Under the pieces are notes generated by a model. The model had not been told where the DNA came from and did no database searches. It saw nothing but the letters and a program-made list of their open reading frames with translations. The position numbers were made by a program, and so were the translations under genes. A stretch of 64,000 bases of DNA, taken from assembly GCF_000377505.1 (NCBI RefSeq), contig NZ_KB898194.1, positions 151,845-215,844 on the forward strand, given 5' to 3'. Source of the DNA: Paenibacillus massiliensis 2301065 = DSM 16942 (GTDB lineage Bacteria > Bacillota > Bacilli > Paenibacillales > Paenibacillaceae). Of the stretch, positions 51,567 to 59,993 are shown in pieces. Every line of letters starts with the position of its first letter. Position 1 is the first letter of the stretch.

Positions 51567-52292
51567 ATGAAAGTATCCCTGTTTATTACCTGTTTGAGCG
51601 ATGCAGTCTATCCCCGTGTCGGCGACGCGATGGTCAGACTACTCGCGCGCTACGGCGTACAGCTGGAATTCCCGCAAGTGCAGACATGCTGTGGTCAGCC
51701 CGCTTATAATAGCGGCTATTGGGACGAAGCAAGGACAGCAGCAAGAACTATTGTAAGTGCTTTCGAGGATAGTGATTTTGTTGTATCTCCTTCCGGCTCG
51801 TGCACCTATATGCTGCACCATTATCCAGAGCTGTTCAAGGATGAGCCTGAGTGGCTGGAGAAGGCGCGGGACTTGGAACGGAAGACCTATGAATTCACAC
51901 AGTTTCTTATTAAAGTGCTGGATGTAAAGGATCTGGGGGCTGTATTTCCACATAAGGTGACCTATCACCCCTCTTGTCATGGCAGCCGTCTGCTGGGAGT
52001 AAAGGACGAGCCCTTGGAGCTGCTTCGCTCCGTCAAGGATCTGGAACTGGTACCTCTGCCATTTGCGGAGGATTGCTGTGGCTTCGGTGGTACTTTCGCG
52101 GTGAAGATGCCGGATATATCGGGAGCTATGGTCACGGAGAAGGGTGATCATATCCTGGAATCCCAAGCGGAGGTACTGGTAGGCCTTGATATGGCCTGCC
52201 TGATGAATATTGCGGGTCATCTGCGCTATCGCAATGAGCCGGTGCGTGTCATGCATCTTGCAGAGCTGCTGTATGAGGGGGTGCAGTCGTGA
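51567..52292 (+). CDS. lutA: L-lactate utilisation Fe-S oxidoreductase subunit LutA
   Basis: Part of the LutABC complex oxidising L-lactate to pyruvate. ATG 51567 (second of two adjacent) aligns with the LutA start MKVSLF and has AGAGG 7 bases upstream. The 241-residue protein has two CCG domains: PQVQTCCGQPAYNSGYWDEA with SPSGSCTYMLHHYPELF, and TYHPSCHGSRLLGVKDEP with PFAEDCCGFGGTFAVKMPDI. The stop overlaps the lutB GTG (GTGA). It follows the rhamnose operon by 190 bp and could be read through from it. Confidence 0.95.
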   Translation: MKVSLFITCLSDAVYPRVGDAMVRLLARYGVQLEFPQVQTCCGQPAYNSGYWDEARTAARTIVSAFEDSDFVVSPSGSCTYMLHHYPELFKDEPEWLEKARDLERKTYEFTQFLIKVLDVKDLGAVFPHKVTYHPSCHGSRLLGVKDEPLELLRSVKDLELVPLPFAEDCCGFGGTFAVKMPDISGAMVTEKGDHILESQAEVLVGLDMACLMNIAGHLRYRNEPVRVMHLAELLYEGVQS

Positions 52293-53821
52293 GTACAGGC
52301 AAAATGATGACCGAGGATGTGAAGGACCGCGCAGAGTTAGCGCTAAATAATGATTTTCTGCGCAAGGCTGTACGTTTCACGACCGAACGATTGCGCAATG
52401 GCAAGAAAATGGCCTCTGAGCAGCATGGTCATTGGGAGGAATGGCGCGAACGCGGCAGACAAATCCGATTGCATACAATCGCTCACCTGGACTATTACCT
52501 GAATCTGTTCACAGAGCAGGCACGAGCGAATGGGGTTCATATCCATTTCGCTGAGCATGCAGCTGAGGCTGTACAGATCTCCCTTGATATAGCTAAGCGC
52601 CGCCAAGCACGAACGGTCGTGAAGTCGAAGTCGATGGTATCGGAGGAGCTCCACCTGAACCATGCACTCGAATCTGTAGATATTGAAGCGATAGAGACGG
52701 ATCTTGGTGAATACATCATTCAGCTTGCTAATGAACCTCCCTCCCACATCGTAATTCCGGCTATTCACAAGAATCGCTATCAGATCGCCGAGCTACTCTC
52801 GAAGGAGGCCGGGGAGACGCTGGAGGCGGATACGACGATCCTGGCTGGCTTTGTACGCAAAAAGCTGCGGGAGAAATTTCTGGAGGCCGATATTGGCATG
52901 ACGGGCTGTAATTTCGCGATTGCAGAGACGGGCTCTATGGTGCTGTTCGAGAATGAAGGCAACGCGCGTATGGTCTCGACACTACCGAAGACGCAGATTA
53001 CATTAATGGGAATGGAGCGGATCATACCGTCCTGGGCTGATTTGGAGGTTATGGCGACGCTGCTGCCTCGTTCGGCTACGGGTCAAAAGCTGACCATGTA
53101 TATGTCAGGCATTACAGGGCCTCGCAGGACTGCCGATGCAGATGGGCCAGAAGAGATGCATATTATCATCGTCGATAATGGTCGCTCTCTGCAGCTGGGG
53201 AACCCGGAATTTCAGGAGCTACTGAATTGCATCCGCTGTGGTGCCTGCTTGAATGCCTGCCCTGTGTACCGCCATATCGGTGGGCATGCCTACGGTGGGA
53301 CATATAGCGGCCCAATAGGTGCAGTGCTGACACCTGCACTTAATGGCAACGTGAATGAATGGAATGATATCGCGAGCGCCTCTAGTCTATGCGGAGCTTG
53401 TTATGAAGCTTGTCCGGTCAAGATTCCGCTTCATGACATGTTGGTATACCTGCGTCGGCGCAAGGTGGAGCAGGGACACGGCAACAAGCTGGAGTCTATC
53501 GGCATGAAGGGCTTTGCCGCTGTCATGACAAGTTCACGGCGCTTCACTGCTGCTGTTCGACTGGGTCAGCTCGGCCAGAAGCCGCTGGTCCGGCAGGGTG
53601 GTATCTCGCTGCGACTGGGCCCGCTTCAGGGCTGGAACAGCTATCGTGTCGCCCCGTCACTTGCGGATCGCTCGTTCCGCCAAGGCTGGCAGACACTGGA
53701 GCAGGAGTTGCGTGAACACACCCGGCCAATGCAGCAAGAGACGTTAAGGCGCATGGAGCAGATCAAGCAGGAGCGTATTCAGCAAGCACAAGCAGAGAAG
53801 GGAGGCGGCAAGCGTGAATAG
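52289..53821 (+). CDS. lutB: L-lactate utilisation Fe-S protein LutB
   Basis: The GTG start has GAGGGGG 7 bases upstream and overlaps lutA. The 510-residue protein has an N-terminal LUD (DUF162) domain (about 75-300; TGCNFAIAETGSMVLFENEG) and two [4Fe-4S] ferredoxin-type motifs, CIRCGACLNACPVYRHIGG and CGACYEACPVKIPLHDM. A C-terminal tail of about 100 residues is basic. It passes electrons from lactate oxidation, probably to the quinone pool, with LutA and LutC. Length exceeds the B. subtilis protein (about 476) because of the extended tail. Confidence 0.95.
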   Translation: MSTGKMMTEDVKDRAELALNNDFLRKAVRFTTERLRNGKKMASEQHGHWEEWRERGRQIRLHTIAHLDYYLNLFTEQARANGVHIHFAEHAAEAVQISLDIAKRRQARTVVKSKSMVSEELHLNHALESVDIEAIETDLGEYIIQLANEPPSHIVIPAIHKNRYQIAELLSKEAGETLEADTTILAGFVRKKLREKFLEADIGMTGCNFAIAETGSMVLFENEGNARMVSTLPKTQITLMGMERIIPSWADLEVMATLLPRSATGQKLTMYMSGITGPRRTADADGPEEMHIIIVDNGRSLQLGNPEFQELLNCIRCGACLNACPVYRHIGGHAYGGTYSGPIGAVLTPALNGNVNEWNDIASASSLCGACYEACPVKIPLHDMLVYLRRRKVEQGHGNKLESIGMKGFAAVMTSSRRFTAAVRLGQLGQKPLVRQGGISLRLGPLQGWNSYRVAPSLADRSFRQGWQTLEQELREHTRPMQQETLRRMEQIKQERIQQAQAEKGGGKRE

Positions 53822-54539
53822 CGAGCATCAGGAATGGCTGCAGAAGATGGAGGAGCAATCCAGAAGCAGACAGAAGCAGTTCATGCAGCACATTGCCGAC
53901 CGACTCGGTCGACCGCGCGTGACGGAGCCTCCTCGTCATCCATTTCGAGGCTCACCTGCCTTCTGGCAGGAATTCGAGTGGAGCGAGGAGGAACGCATTG
54001 CTGAATTCACATCCAACTTTCTGAGTGTAGGTGGTCAGGTTGAGCGGCTCACGGATTGGTCAGAGGTGGGGGGATACATCCAGACGCTGGCGGAGCAGAT
54101 GAACGCACACTATATCGTAAGACAGCATCAAGACACCTTGGCTGCCTTGAAGCTGGAGGAGCGCTTGCCCCATTCCCAAATCTCCGTATGGAATACGGAG
54201 AAAGACACAGCCTGGATGAGTCGAGCCGCTGAGGCTGACTTTGGCATCGTCGTAGCAGATCACGCCGTCGCCTACACCGGCTCCGTAACGGTATTATCCT
54301 CGGCGGATAAGGGAAGATCGGTGAGCCTGTTACCGACAGCGTTAATTGTCATCATTCCTGTGGAACGATTGGTGACCCGGCTGGGAGAGGTCCTTACGAC
54401 ATTTGATGAGGCCGGGCGTGAGCAGCTGCCAGCCGGTATACATTTTATATCCGGGCCTAGCCGATCTTCTGATATTGAGAATGATCTGACCATCGGGGTA
54501 CACGGACCAGGGATTGTGCATGCGCTTCTGGTTGGTTAA
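53814..54539 (+). CDS. lutC: L-lactate utilisation protein LutC
   Basis: The GTG start has GGGAGG 8 bases upstream and overlaps lutB by 8 bases. The 241-residue LUD-domain protein contains FGIVVADHAVAYTGSVTVLS, GRSVSLLPTALIVIIPVERL and SGPSRSSDIENDLTIGVHGP, the conserved end of LutC. It completes the LutABC set. In B. subtilis lutABC is repressed by the GntR regulator LutR; none is found next to this copy, so control by the rha regulator or another factor is possible. Confidence 0.95.
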   Translation: MNSEHQEWLQKMEEQSRSRQKQFMQHIADRLGRPRVTEPPRHPFRGSPAFWQEFEWSEEERIAEFTSNFLSVGGQVERLTDWSEVGGYIQTLAEQMNAHYIVRQHQDTLAALKLEERLPHSQISVWNTEKDTAWMSRAAEADFGIVVADHAVAYTGSVTVLSSADKGRSVSLLPTALIVIIPVERLVTRLGEVLTTFDEAGREQLPAGIHFISGPSRSSDIENDLTIGVHGPGIVHALLVG

Positions 54540-54606
54540 GATGAAATATACAACTCAACGTAGGATACGAGATCTCCTAGAATCTTGACTGAATATGATA
54601 ACGACC

Positions 54607-54651
54607 AAGCCGATTTGGGATCACTGTGGTGATTACTGAGTCGGCTTTTTT
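54607..54651 (+). terminator. terminator of lutABC
   Basis: AAGCCGA pairs with TCGGCTT and an inner TCAC/GTGA pair closes the loop; six T follow, 68 bp after lutC. Confidence 0.8.
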
Positions 54652-54687
54652 GATGTTGGTGTCGAGTCTTCAAGTCCATGTTAATGT

Positions 54688-54725
54688 GGATGTAGATATG
54701 GATGTAGATGTAGATGTAGATGTAG
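54688..54725. repeat. GATGTA hexamer repeat
   Basis: About six copies of GATGTA (one GATATG variant) lie between the lut terminator and the padR promoter. The repeat produces a spurious Tyr-Ile frame on the minus strand. Confidence 0.85.
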
Positions 54726-54788
54726 GCTGTTGTCATCCTCGTCTCTCTATGCCCAGACATCAGCGATATGAGTTCTGATATGAACATA

Positions 54789-54847
54789 TTGACATCATAA
54801 CGATATATCGTATACAGTAATCTTATATTAGCTTTACGATATATCGT
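54789..54847 (+). promoter_or_regulatory. padR/ABC promoter with twin palindromic operators
   Basis: TTGACA (54789-54794) and TATACA (54811-54816) are 16 bases apart. The palindrome ACGATATATCGT lies exactly in that spacer (54800-54811) and again at 54836-54847, 36 bp downstream, just after the expected start point. Both copies fit binding by the PadR-type protein encoded next. Confidence 0.75.
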
Positions 54848-54877
54848 AATCAGATACAGATTGAAAGTTCTGATGAG

Positions 54878-54984
54878 CGTCGTCGTTAGCGGAAAGTGGG
54901 AAAGCCTTAGAGAAACGACGAGTCCGCCTTTAAGCTTACTGTTCAACCGCGGTGTTCTCTGCGAGCAAAGAACAGCAAGCTTAA
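54878..54984 (+). other. structured leader upstream of padR
   Basis: About 245 nt separate the second operator from padR. TCGTCGTT (54880-54887) pairs with AACGACGA (54914-54921). TTAAGCTTACTGTTC (54930-54944) pairs with GAACAGCAAGCTTAA (54970-54984) over 15 positions with one mismatch. No T tract follows the big hairpin. It could be a regulatory leader or a small mobile or intergenic repeat. No start codon with a good ribosome-binding site lies in it. Confidence 0.5.
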
Positions 54985-55091
54985 CAACGGTCGACAGAGC
55001 TCCCCGCTTACAGCGACTCCCGCTCCAATTTGATTTAGTCAAGGTATTAAGTGGTTACTCCTAAGCTATTATTTGAAATGAGGTGAGTTAC

Positions 55092-55643
55092 TTGCGTCAT
55101 GGACATATGCATTCCAATCGTCGCTTCTTCGGGAAGGGTAGAATTAAATACGCCCTACTGGACCTGCTACGCACTGAGCCAATGCATGGCTATCAGATGA
55201 TGAAATCACTGGAGATCAGATCGGGTGGACGCTATATTCCAAGTCCAGGCTCGATCTATCCAGTGCTGCAAATGCTGCAGGAACGCGAGCTAATCAGTAT
55301 GGAGGAGCAAAATGACAAGAAGGTCTATTCTATCACTGCAGCGGGAGCGGCCTTCCTTCTGGAGCATGAGCAGTGTCATCCCGCGGAGAGTCATGTACCC
55401 AAGCGTCCGGAGTTCCTAGGCAATACGGATCGTAAGGATTCGGATTGGAAGGACCCAGACACAGAGAGCGGCAAGCTGGTACGCTGCATCGCTGATGCAG
55501 AGCTCGACTATTGGGATGAGCCTGAGCGACTGGCCGAGCTGAACCGACTCTTCGGCAAGCTGAGACAAGAACTGATGGAATGGCTGGAGCAGCAGCCTGC
55601 CCGTAGCGATAAAGACTCCAATACAGAGAAAGAGGAGCGCTAG
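55092..55643 (+). CDS. PadR-family transcriptional regulator
   Basis: The TTG at 55092 is chosen because GAGG is 8 bases upstream; GTG 55083 overlaps that site and ATG 55107 is also possible. The 183-residue protein has the PadR winged helix (RIKYALLDLLRTEPMHGYQM, SPGSIYPVLQMLQERELISM, KKVYSITAAGAAFL; about residues 15-95). An extended acidic linker and a C-terminal dimerisation helix (LNRLFGKLRQELMEWLEQQ) follow. It precedes a heterodimeric ABC exporter by one base between stop and start, the usual arrangement for a repressor that the exporter substrate releases. Confidence 0.9.
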   Translation: MRHGHMHSNRRFFGKGRIKYALLDLLRTEPMHGYQMMKSLEIRSGGRYIPSPGSIYPVLQMLQERELISMEEQNDKKVYSITAAGAAFLLEHEQCHPAESHVPKRPEFLGNTDRKDSDWKDPDTESGKLVRCIADAELDYWDEPERLAELNRLFGKLRQELMEWLEQQPARSDKDSNTEKEER

Positions 55644-55644
55644 T

Positions 55645-57402
55645 ATGTGGAAATTGAGATCGTTCATGAAGCCTTATTGGCTTTTTTGCATTCTGGCGCC
55701 CTTGTTAATGGTGCTGGAGGTGTCGATGGACCTATTGCAGCCTCTGTTGATGGCGAGCATAGTGGACGACGGGATTATGAAGGGAGATATCGCACACATC
55801 CAGCGGAACGGACTGCTGATGATAGGCGTTGCCTTCGTTGGTCTGCTGGGGGGTGTGGGTTGTAATATTTTTGCTGCCATGGCCTCACAGAATTTTGGTA
55901 ATGACCTGCGCATTCGATTGTTCGAACAAATTCAGTCGTTGTCTTTCCGTAATCTCGATCGTCTGAAGACTGGCTCACTGATTACCCGGTTAACCAATGA
56001 TGTGGTGCAGCTACAGAACTTTTCCCAGATGATCCTGCGTATGTTTGTGCGTACTCCCATGCTGCTGATCGGAAGTCTGATCATGGCGATCGCAATTAGT
56101 CCGAGCCTGACTTCGGTACTGCTGGTATCGGTGCCTGTGCTGATTTTGATCCTGTTTTTTCTCATCAAGCGTTCGTTTCCCTTATTCTCGGCCATGCAAT
56201 CTAAGCTGGATGGGGTCAATACGGTGCTACAGGAGAGTCTGCTCGGTGTTCGGGTCATCAAGGCCTTCGTTCGGGCAGATTACGAGCAAGACCGCTTCGA
56301 TCAAGTGAATAATGAATACACGGGGACTGCAATCAAGGCGGTACGGCTCATTGCGCTGAATCTGCCTGTCCTTACTCTGGTTCTAAATGCCAGTATTGTG
56401 GCGGTCCTGTGGTTCGGCGGACTGCAGCACTGGGGCGGCACGCTGGCTGTCGGCAATTTGATCGCCTTCATTAACTATATGACACAACTGATGATGTCGA
56501 TGCTCATGTTGGGCGGTATGCTGGCCTTCATCTCCAGAGCCAAGGTATCTTCGGATCGTGTCAATGAAGTACTGGCGACCAGCTCTGAGATTACAGAGGA
56601 GCCGGATGCAGCAACAGCTGTGATCCACAGAGGGCGACTTGAATTTGAGCATGTGTCCTTTGCCTACGATGAGGCAGGAAGTGAACAGGTGCTTAAGGAC
56701 GTAAGCTTCACGGTAGACCCTGGCCAGACTGTAGCTATTGTCGGTGCAACAGGCTCCGGGAAATCGTCACTGGTCGGGCTTATTCCACGCTTCTATGATG
56801 TGAGTGCAGGTGAAATTCGGATCGATGGAACACCGTTACCAAGTATGCAGCTGGATCATCTACGCGGGAGTATCGGGATGGTCATGCAGCAGGTACTTCT
56901 GTTCAGCGGCACGATCCGTGACAATCTTCGCTATGGTCGTCCGGAAGCAACGGATGAGGAAGTAATCACGGCGGCAAAGGCGGCACAAGCTCATGATTTT
57001 ATTACGAATATGCCTGAAGGCTACGATACGCAGCTTGGACAACGGGGCGTCAACCTGTCCGGGGGGCAGAAGCAACGACTCTCTATTGCTCGTGCGCTCC
57101 TGACGCGCCCCTCCATTCTCATCCTTGATGACAGCATGAGTGCAGTGGATCTGGCGACGGAGGCGCGTATCCAGGAAGCTCTTGAGGACTTGATGAAGGA
57201 TACGACCTGCATTGTTATTGCACAGCGTCTGTCTACAGCGGCTGGAGCTGACCTGATACTCGTGCTGGAGGATGGGCGGATTGCTGCGCAGGGGACACAT
57301 GAAGAACTGCTGCAAACAAGCTCGATCTATCAGGACATCTACCGATCACAGCATAGGGAGGAGGGGCATGGCTATGTCACAGCCGACGGAGCACAAAGCT
57401 AG
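55645..57402 (+). CDS. heterodimeric ABC exporter, subunit with degenerate ATP site
   Basis: Half-transporter of 585 residues: six helices (about 15-310) then a nucleotide-binding domain. Walker A is GATGSGKS (367-374) and the signature is LSGGQKQR. In Walker B the catalytic Glu is replaced: ILDDSMSAVD has Asp496. The H-loop has Gln527 (IAQRLST) instead of His. These two changes mark the non-hydrolysing partner in exporters such as TM287/288, BmrCD and YfiBC. GAGGAG lies before the ATG, which follows padR's stop directly. It is encoded with the canonical partner at 57368, which overlaps it by 35 bases. Drug or lipid export is plausible. Confidence 0.93.
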   Translation: MWKLRSFMKPYWLFCILAPLLMVLEVSMDLLQPLLMASIVDDGIMKGDIAHIQRNGLLMIGVAFVGLLGGVGCNIFAAMASQNFGNDLRIRLFEQIQSLSFRNLDRLKTGSLITRLTNDVVQLQNFSQMILRMFVRTPMLLIGSLIMAIAISPSLTSVLLVSVPVLILILFFLIKRSFPLFSAMQSKLDGVNTVLQESLLGVRVIKAFVRADYEQDRFDQVNNEYTGTAIKAVRLIALNLPVLTLVLNASIVAVLWFGGLQHWGGTLAVGNLIAFINYMTQLMMSMLMLGGMLAFISRAKVSSDRVNEVLATSSEITEEPDAATAVIHRGRLEFEHVSFAYDEAGSEQVLKDVSFTVDPGQTVAIVGATGSGKSSLVGLIPRFYDVSAGEIRIDGTPLPSMQLDHLRGSIGMVMQQVLLFSGTIRDNLRYGRPEATDEEVITAAKAAQAHDFITNMPEGYDTQLGQRGVNLSGGQKQRLSIARALLTRPSILILDDSMSAVDLATEARIQEALEDLMKDTTCIVIAQRLSTAAGADLILVLEDGRIAAQGTHEELLQTSSIYQDIYRSQHREEGHGYVTADGAQS

Positions 57403-59353
57403 CGATAATAGAGCTCAGGCAGGCTTGCCACCAGCCCAGAGAATGTTCGTTCCCGGTAGAGGACCTGGTGGTGGTCCTGGCCCCGGGCAAGGTCCGGTCC
57501 CCGTAGTTCGTGCGGAGAATTCAATCGCTACGCTAAAGCGGATCTGGACTTATCTGGGACGCCAGCGGGCGGGACTATTTATGGTGTATGCGGCTACGCT
57601 GCTGGGAGCCTTGGCCACGCTTGCAGGCCCATATTTCATCGGGCGAGCCATTGATGATTATATTATCCCACGTGATTATTACGGCTTGGTGCGTATATGT
57701 TTGCTGATCCTAGGGGTGTACCTGCTGAGTAGCGCCCTAACCTGGATTCAGGCCTATGTCATGTCCAGCGTCTCCCAGGGAACGGTCAAGGAGCTGCGTC
57801 GTGACCTTTTCGCCAAATATCATCTGTTGCCTGTGCGGTTCTTCGACACTCGCAGTAATGGTGAGCTGATGAGCAGGGCGACTAATGATATTGAGAATAT
57901 ATCCAACTCCCTGAATCAGAGCGTTACACAGCTATTGAATAGTGTGATTACGCTGATCGGCTCATTGGTTATTATGCTGCTCTTGAATGTTCCGCTTACA
58001 GCCGTGGCGCTGCTAAGCATCCCACTGGTGCTGCTGGTTACCCGTCAGATTACACGTGCAACCCGAAAGTATTTCAAAGAGCAGCAGCGCCACCTTGGAG
58101 ATCTGAACGGATACATCGAGGAGATTGTCGGTGGTCAGAAGGTCGTTAAGCAATACGGGCGCGAGCAGGACGAGATCACTCGCTTTCGCACCATTAGTCA
58201 GCAGGTCAACAGAGTAGGTAAACGAGCCCAGATCTATTCCGGTATGGTCGGGCCCGTGATGAACCTCGTGAATAACTTTACCTTTGCGCTGATCGCAGCT
58301 ATTGGAGGCTGGATGGCCTTTCATGACTGGACTACGGTCGGTGTCATTGTGAGCTTCCTGAACTATTCCAAACAATTCGGTCGCCCCGTAACCGAGCTTG
58401 CCAATCAGTATAATCTGATCCAATCCGCAGTGGCCGGCGCGGAAAGAGTGTTCGAGATTATGGATATGAAGACCGAATATGATGAGCGACAGACCGAACG
58501 GGAAGAGCATCATGACAGGCATTCTGATCAGAACCGTGTGATCCAGCATGCGAGTAGGCCATCCCATGCTCTAGCGCACACTAGAGAACAGGTCCAGTTG
58601 ACCAGCACTAGTAAGCTAAAGGGTGATGTCGTCTTCAGCAAGGTGTGCTTCAGCTATAGTGCAGACAATCCTATACTGACGGATGTATCCTTTGAGGCGA
58701 AGGCAGGGCAAAAGATTGCTCTTGTGGGACCTACGGGCGCTGGGAAGACTACGATCGTCAACCTGCTGACACGCTTCTACGATATCGACAGCGGAAGTAT
58801 TCGTATTGATGATATACCGATTGAGGAAATGGACAAAAATAGCCTCCGCAGACAACTGGGCATGGTGCTGCAGGACGCGCATGTCTTCTCGGGCTCCATC
58901 CGGGAAAACATTCGCTTTGGACGACTGAATGCGAGCGATGATGAGGTGGTACAGGCGGCACGTCTGGCGAATGCTGATGCTTTTATCTCACGTCTGCCTG
59001 ATGGCTATGATACCGATCTGGGAATAGCTGGAGGCAATCTGAGCCAAGGGCAACGTCAATTATTAACGATTGCCAGAGCGATTCTGGCCGATCCTGCCAT
59101 TCTGATTCTGGATGAAGCGACAAGTAGCGTGGATACGCGTACCGAAATGTATATTCAGGATGCTATGAAGACATTAATGGAAGGCCGAACGAGCTTCGTC
59201 ATTGCCCACCGTTTGAGTACCATTCAGGATGCGGATCTGATTCTTGTTATGAAGGATGGCCGAATTGCTGAGCAGGGTACGCATCAAGAGCTGCTTGAGC
59301 GTAAGGGGTTCTATGCATCGTTGTACACAAGCCAATTTACAAATGTCAGCTAA
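57368..59353 (+). CDS. heterodimeric ABC exporter, catalytic subunit
   Basis: ATG 57368 is chosen for the GGGAGGAGGGG just before it; the frame extends 32 codons further left inside the previous gene but without a site. The 661 residues have an unusual N-terminus (about 60 residues, GRGPGGGPGPGQGPVP), six helices (about 75-365), a 45-residue charged linker (DERQTEREEHHDRHSDQNRV onward) and a nucleotide-binding domain. Walker A is GPTGAGKT (454-461), catalytic Glu583 is in LILDEATSSVD and His614 in IAHRLST. The signature is LSQGQ (558-562), a variant that would complete the degenerate site with the partner's Walker motifs. Confidence 0.93.
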   Translation: MAMSQPTEHKASDNRAQAGLPPAQRMFVPGRGPGGGPGPGQGPVPVVRAENSIATLKRIWTYLGRQRAGLFMVYAATLLGALATLAGPYFIGRAIDDYIIPRDYYGLVRICLLILGVYLLSSALTWIQAYVMSSVSQGTVKELRRDLFAKYHLLPVRFFDTRSNGELMSRATNDIENISNSLNQSVTQLLNSVITLIGSLVIMLLLNVPLTAVALLSIPLVLLVTRQITRATRKYFKEQQRHLGDLNGYIEEIVGGQKVVKQYGREQDEITRFRTISQQVNRVGKRAQIYSGMVGPVMNLVNNFTFALIAAIGGWMAFHDWTTVGVIVSFLNYSKQFGRPVTELANQYNLIQSAVAGAERVFEIMDMKTEYDERQTEREEHHDRHSDQNRVIQHASRPSHALAHTREQVQLTSTSKLKGDVVFSKVCFSYSADNPILTDVSFEAKAGQKIALVGPTGAGKTTIVNLLTRFYDIDSGSIRIDDIPIEEMDKNSLRRQLGMVLQDAHVFSGSIRENIRFGRLNASDDEVVQAARLANADAFISRLPDGYDTDLGIAGGNLSQGQRQLLTIARAILADPAILILDEATSSVDTRTEMYIQDAMKTLMEGRTSFVIAHRLSTIQDADLILVMKDGRIAEQGTHQELLERKGFYASLYTSQFTNVS

Positions 59354-59542
59354 TGCGTATGATTCATATCAGAAGCGGTAGCTTTGAACTCTTAGTCTAA
59401 ATGGGGCTCGTCAAGGCTGGAATCATTCTATATAATGAGAAGAAGTGTCAATACCATTAGCTGTTAGCTATACAGCGACTGTGCCATTTTGATTGCAGAA
59501 TAAGCTTATGGTCAGTCTGTACAGATTCAGCTCACGTAAGAT

Positions 59543-59571
59543 TTGTGAAATGTTGGCATAGCTTGTATAGC
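59543..59571 (+). promoter_or_regulatory. promoter of the cobalamin riboswitch transcript
   Basis: TTGTGA and TATAGC are 17 bases apart, with the -10 box ending 16 bp before the riboswitch P1 stem. The preceding 59354-59542 stretch shows nothing else. Confidence 0.5.
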
Positions 59572-59587
59572 TAGAACATTTTTAGAA

Positions 59588-59756
59588 TTCAGGTGCCTTT
59601 GTGATCTCACAAAGGGTAACAGGGAATAGGGTGAGAATCCCTAGCGGTCCCGCCGCTGTAACCGGGGAGCACAACTCCAAGACAAGTCACTCTGCCAATT
59701 GGCCGGGGAAGACAGGAGACTGTGTATAGATCCGGGAGCCAGAAGACCTACCTGAA
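59588..59756 (+). promoter_or_regulatory. cobalamin (B12) riboswitch
   Basis: The conserved core is plain: AACAGGGAATAGGGTGAGAA followed by TCCCTAGCGGTCCCGCCGCT and GTAACCGGGGAG, then near the 3' end the B12 box GAGCCAGAAGACCTACCT. The closing P1 stem pairs TTCAGGT (59588-59594) with ACCTGAA (59750-59756). These elements fit the class I/II cobalamin family (Rfam Cobalamin). It lies upstream of a small [2Fe-2S] protein gene with about 240 nt of leader in between, including a terminator-like hairpin. The product is therefore expected to be made when adenosylcobalamin is scarce. Confidence 0.93.
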
Positions 59757-59853
59757 GTCGATAGCAGCACCCCCTTCGAGGAAAGGAACGGTGTACATAG
59801 CATCTCGTAGCTAGTGTGGGAAAGCCCCGCTATGCCAGATGCCGGAGGAAGGA

Positions 59854-59934
59854 TTGCCTAATGCTGAGCCCCCTGTTGTGGTATCTCAGTATGGGCAGGC
59901 TTATTTCCGTATGTACACACCCCTGATCCGATAA
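59854..59934 (+). CDS. possible 26-codon leader ORF after the riboswitch
   Basis: GGAGG lies 5 bases before a TTG, which opens MPNAEPPVVVSQYGQAYFRM then YTPLIR and a TAA inside the following hairpin. Ribosomes here would disturb that hairpin, so it may be a leader peptide or a relic of a shorter gene. Not recognised. Confidence 0.3.
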   Translation: MPNAEPPVVVSQYGQAYFRMYTPLIR

Positions 59935-59955
59935 GGATGCAGGGGTGTTGTTGTG
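59917..59955 (+). terminator. riboswitch expression-platform hairpin (terminator-like)
   Basis: ACACCCCTG pairs with CAGGGGTGT, with an inner ATCC/GGAT extension (one bulged G). It is followed by TGTTGTTGTG, an interrupted U tract. It lies 46 nt before the [2Fe-2S] gene and could be the ON/OFF element. Confidence 0.5.
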
Positions 59956-59993
59956 TGTTGAGGGGAATCAATTGGACAGGAGTGAATGGGCAA

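Noticed and set aside
54868..54920. CTGATGAG followed by GAAAC, resembling a hammerhead ribozyme core
   Set aside because: The sequence after CTGATGAG does not form the required stem II ending at GAAA; instead GAAAC lies inside an 8-bp stem with TCGTCGTT.
54536..55042. A 168-codon minus-strand frame with a long Tyr-Ile run
   Set aside because: The run is the translation of the GATGTA repeat; the frame has no ribosome-binding site and crosses two operators and a terminator.
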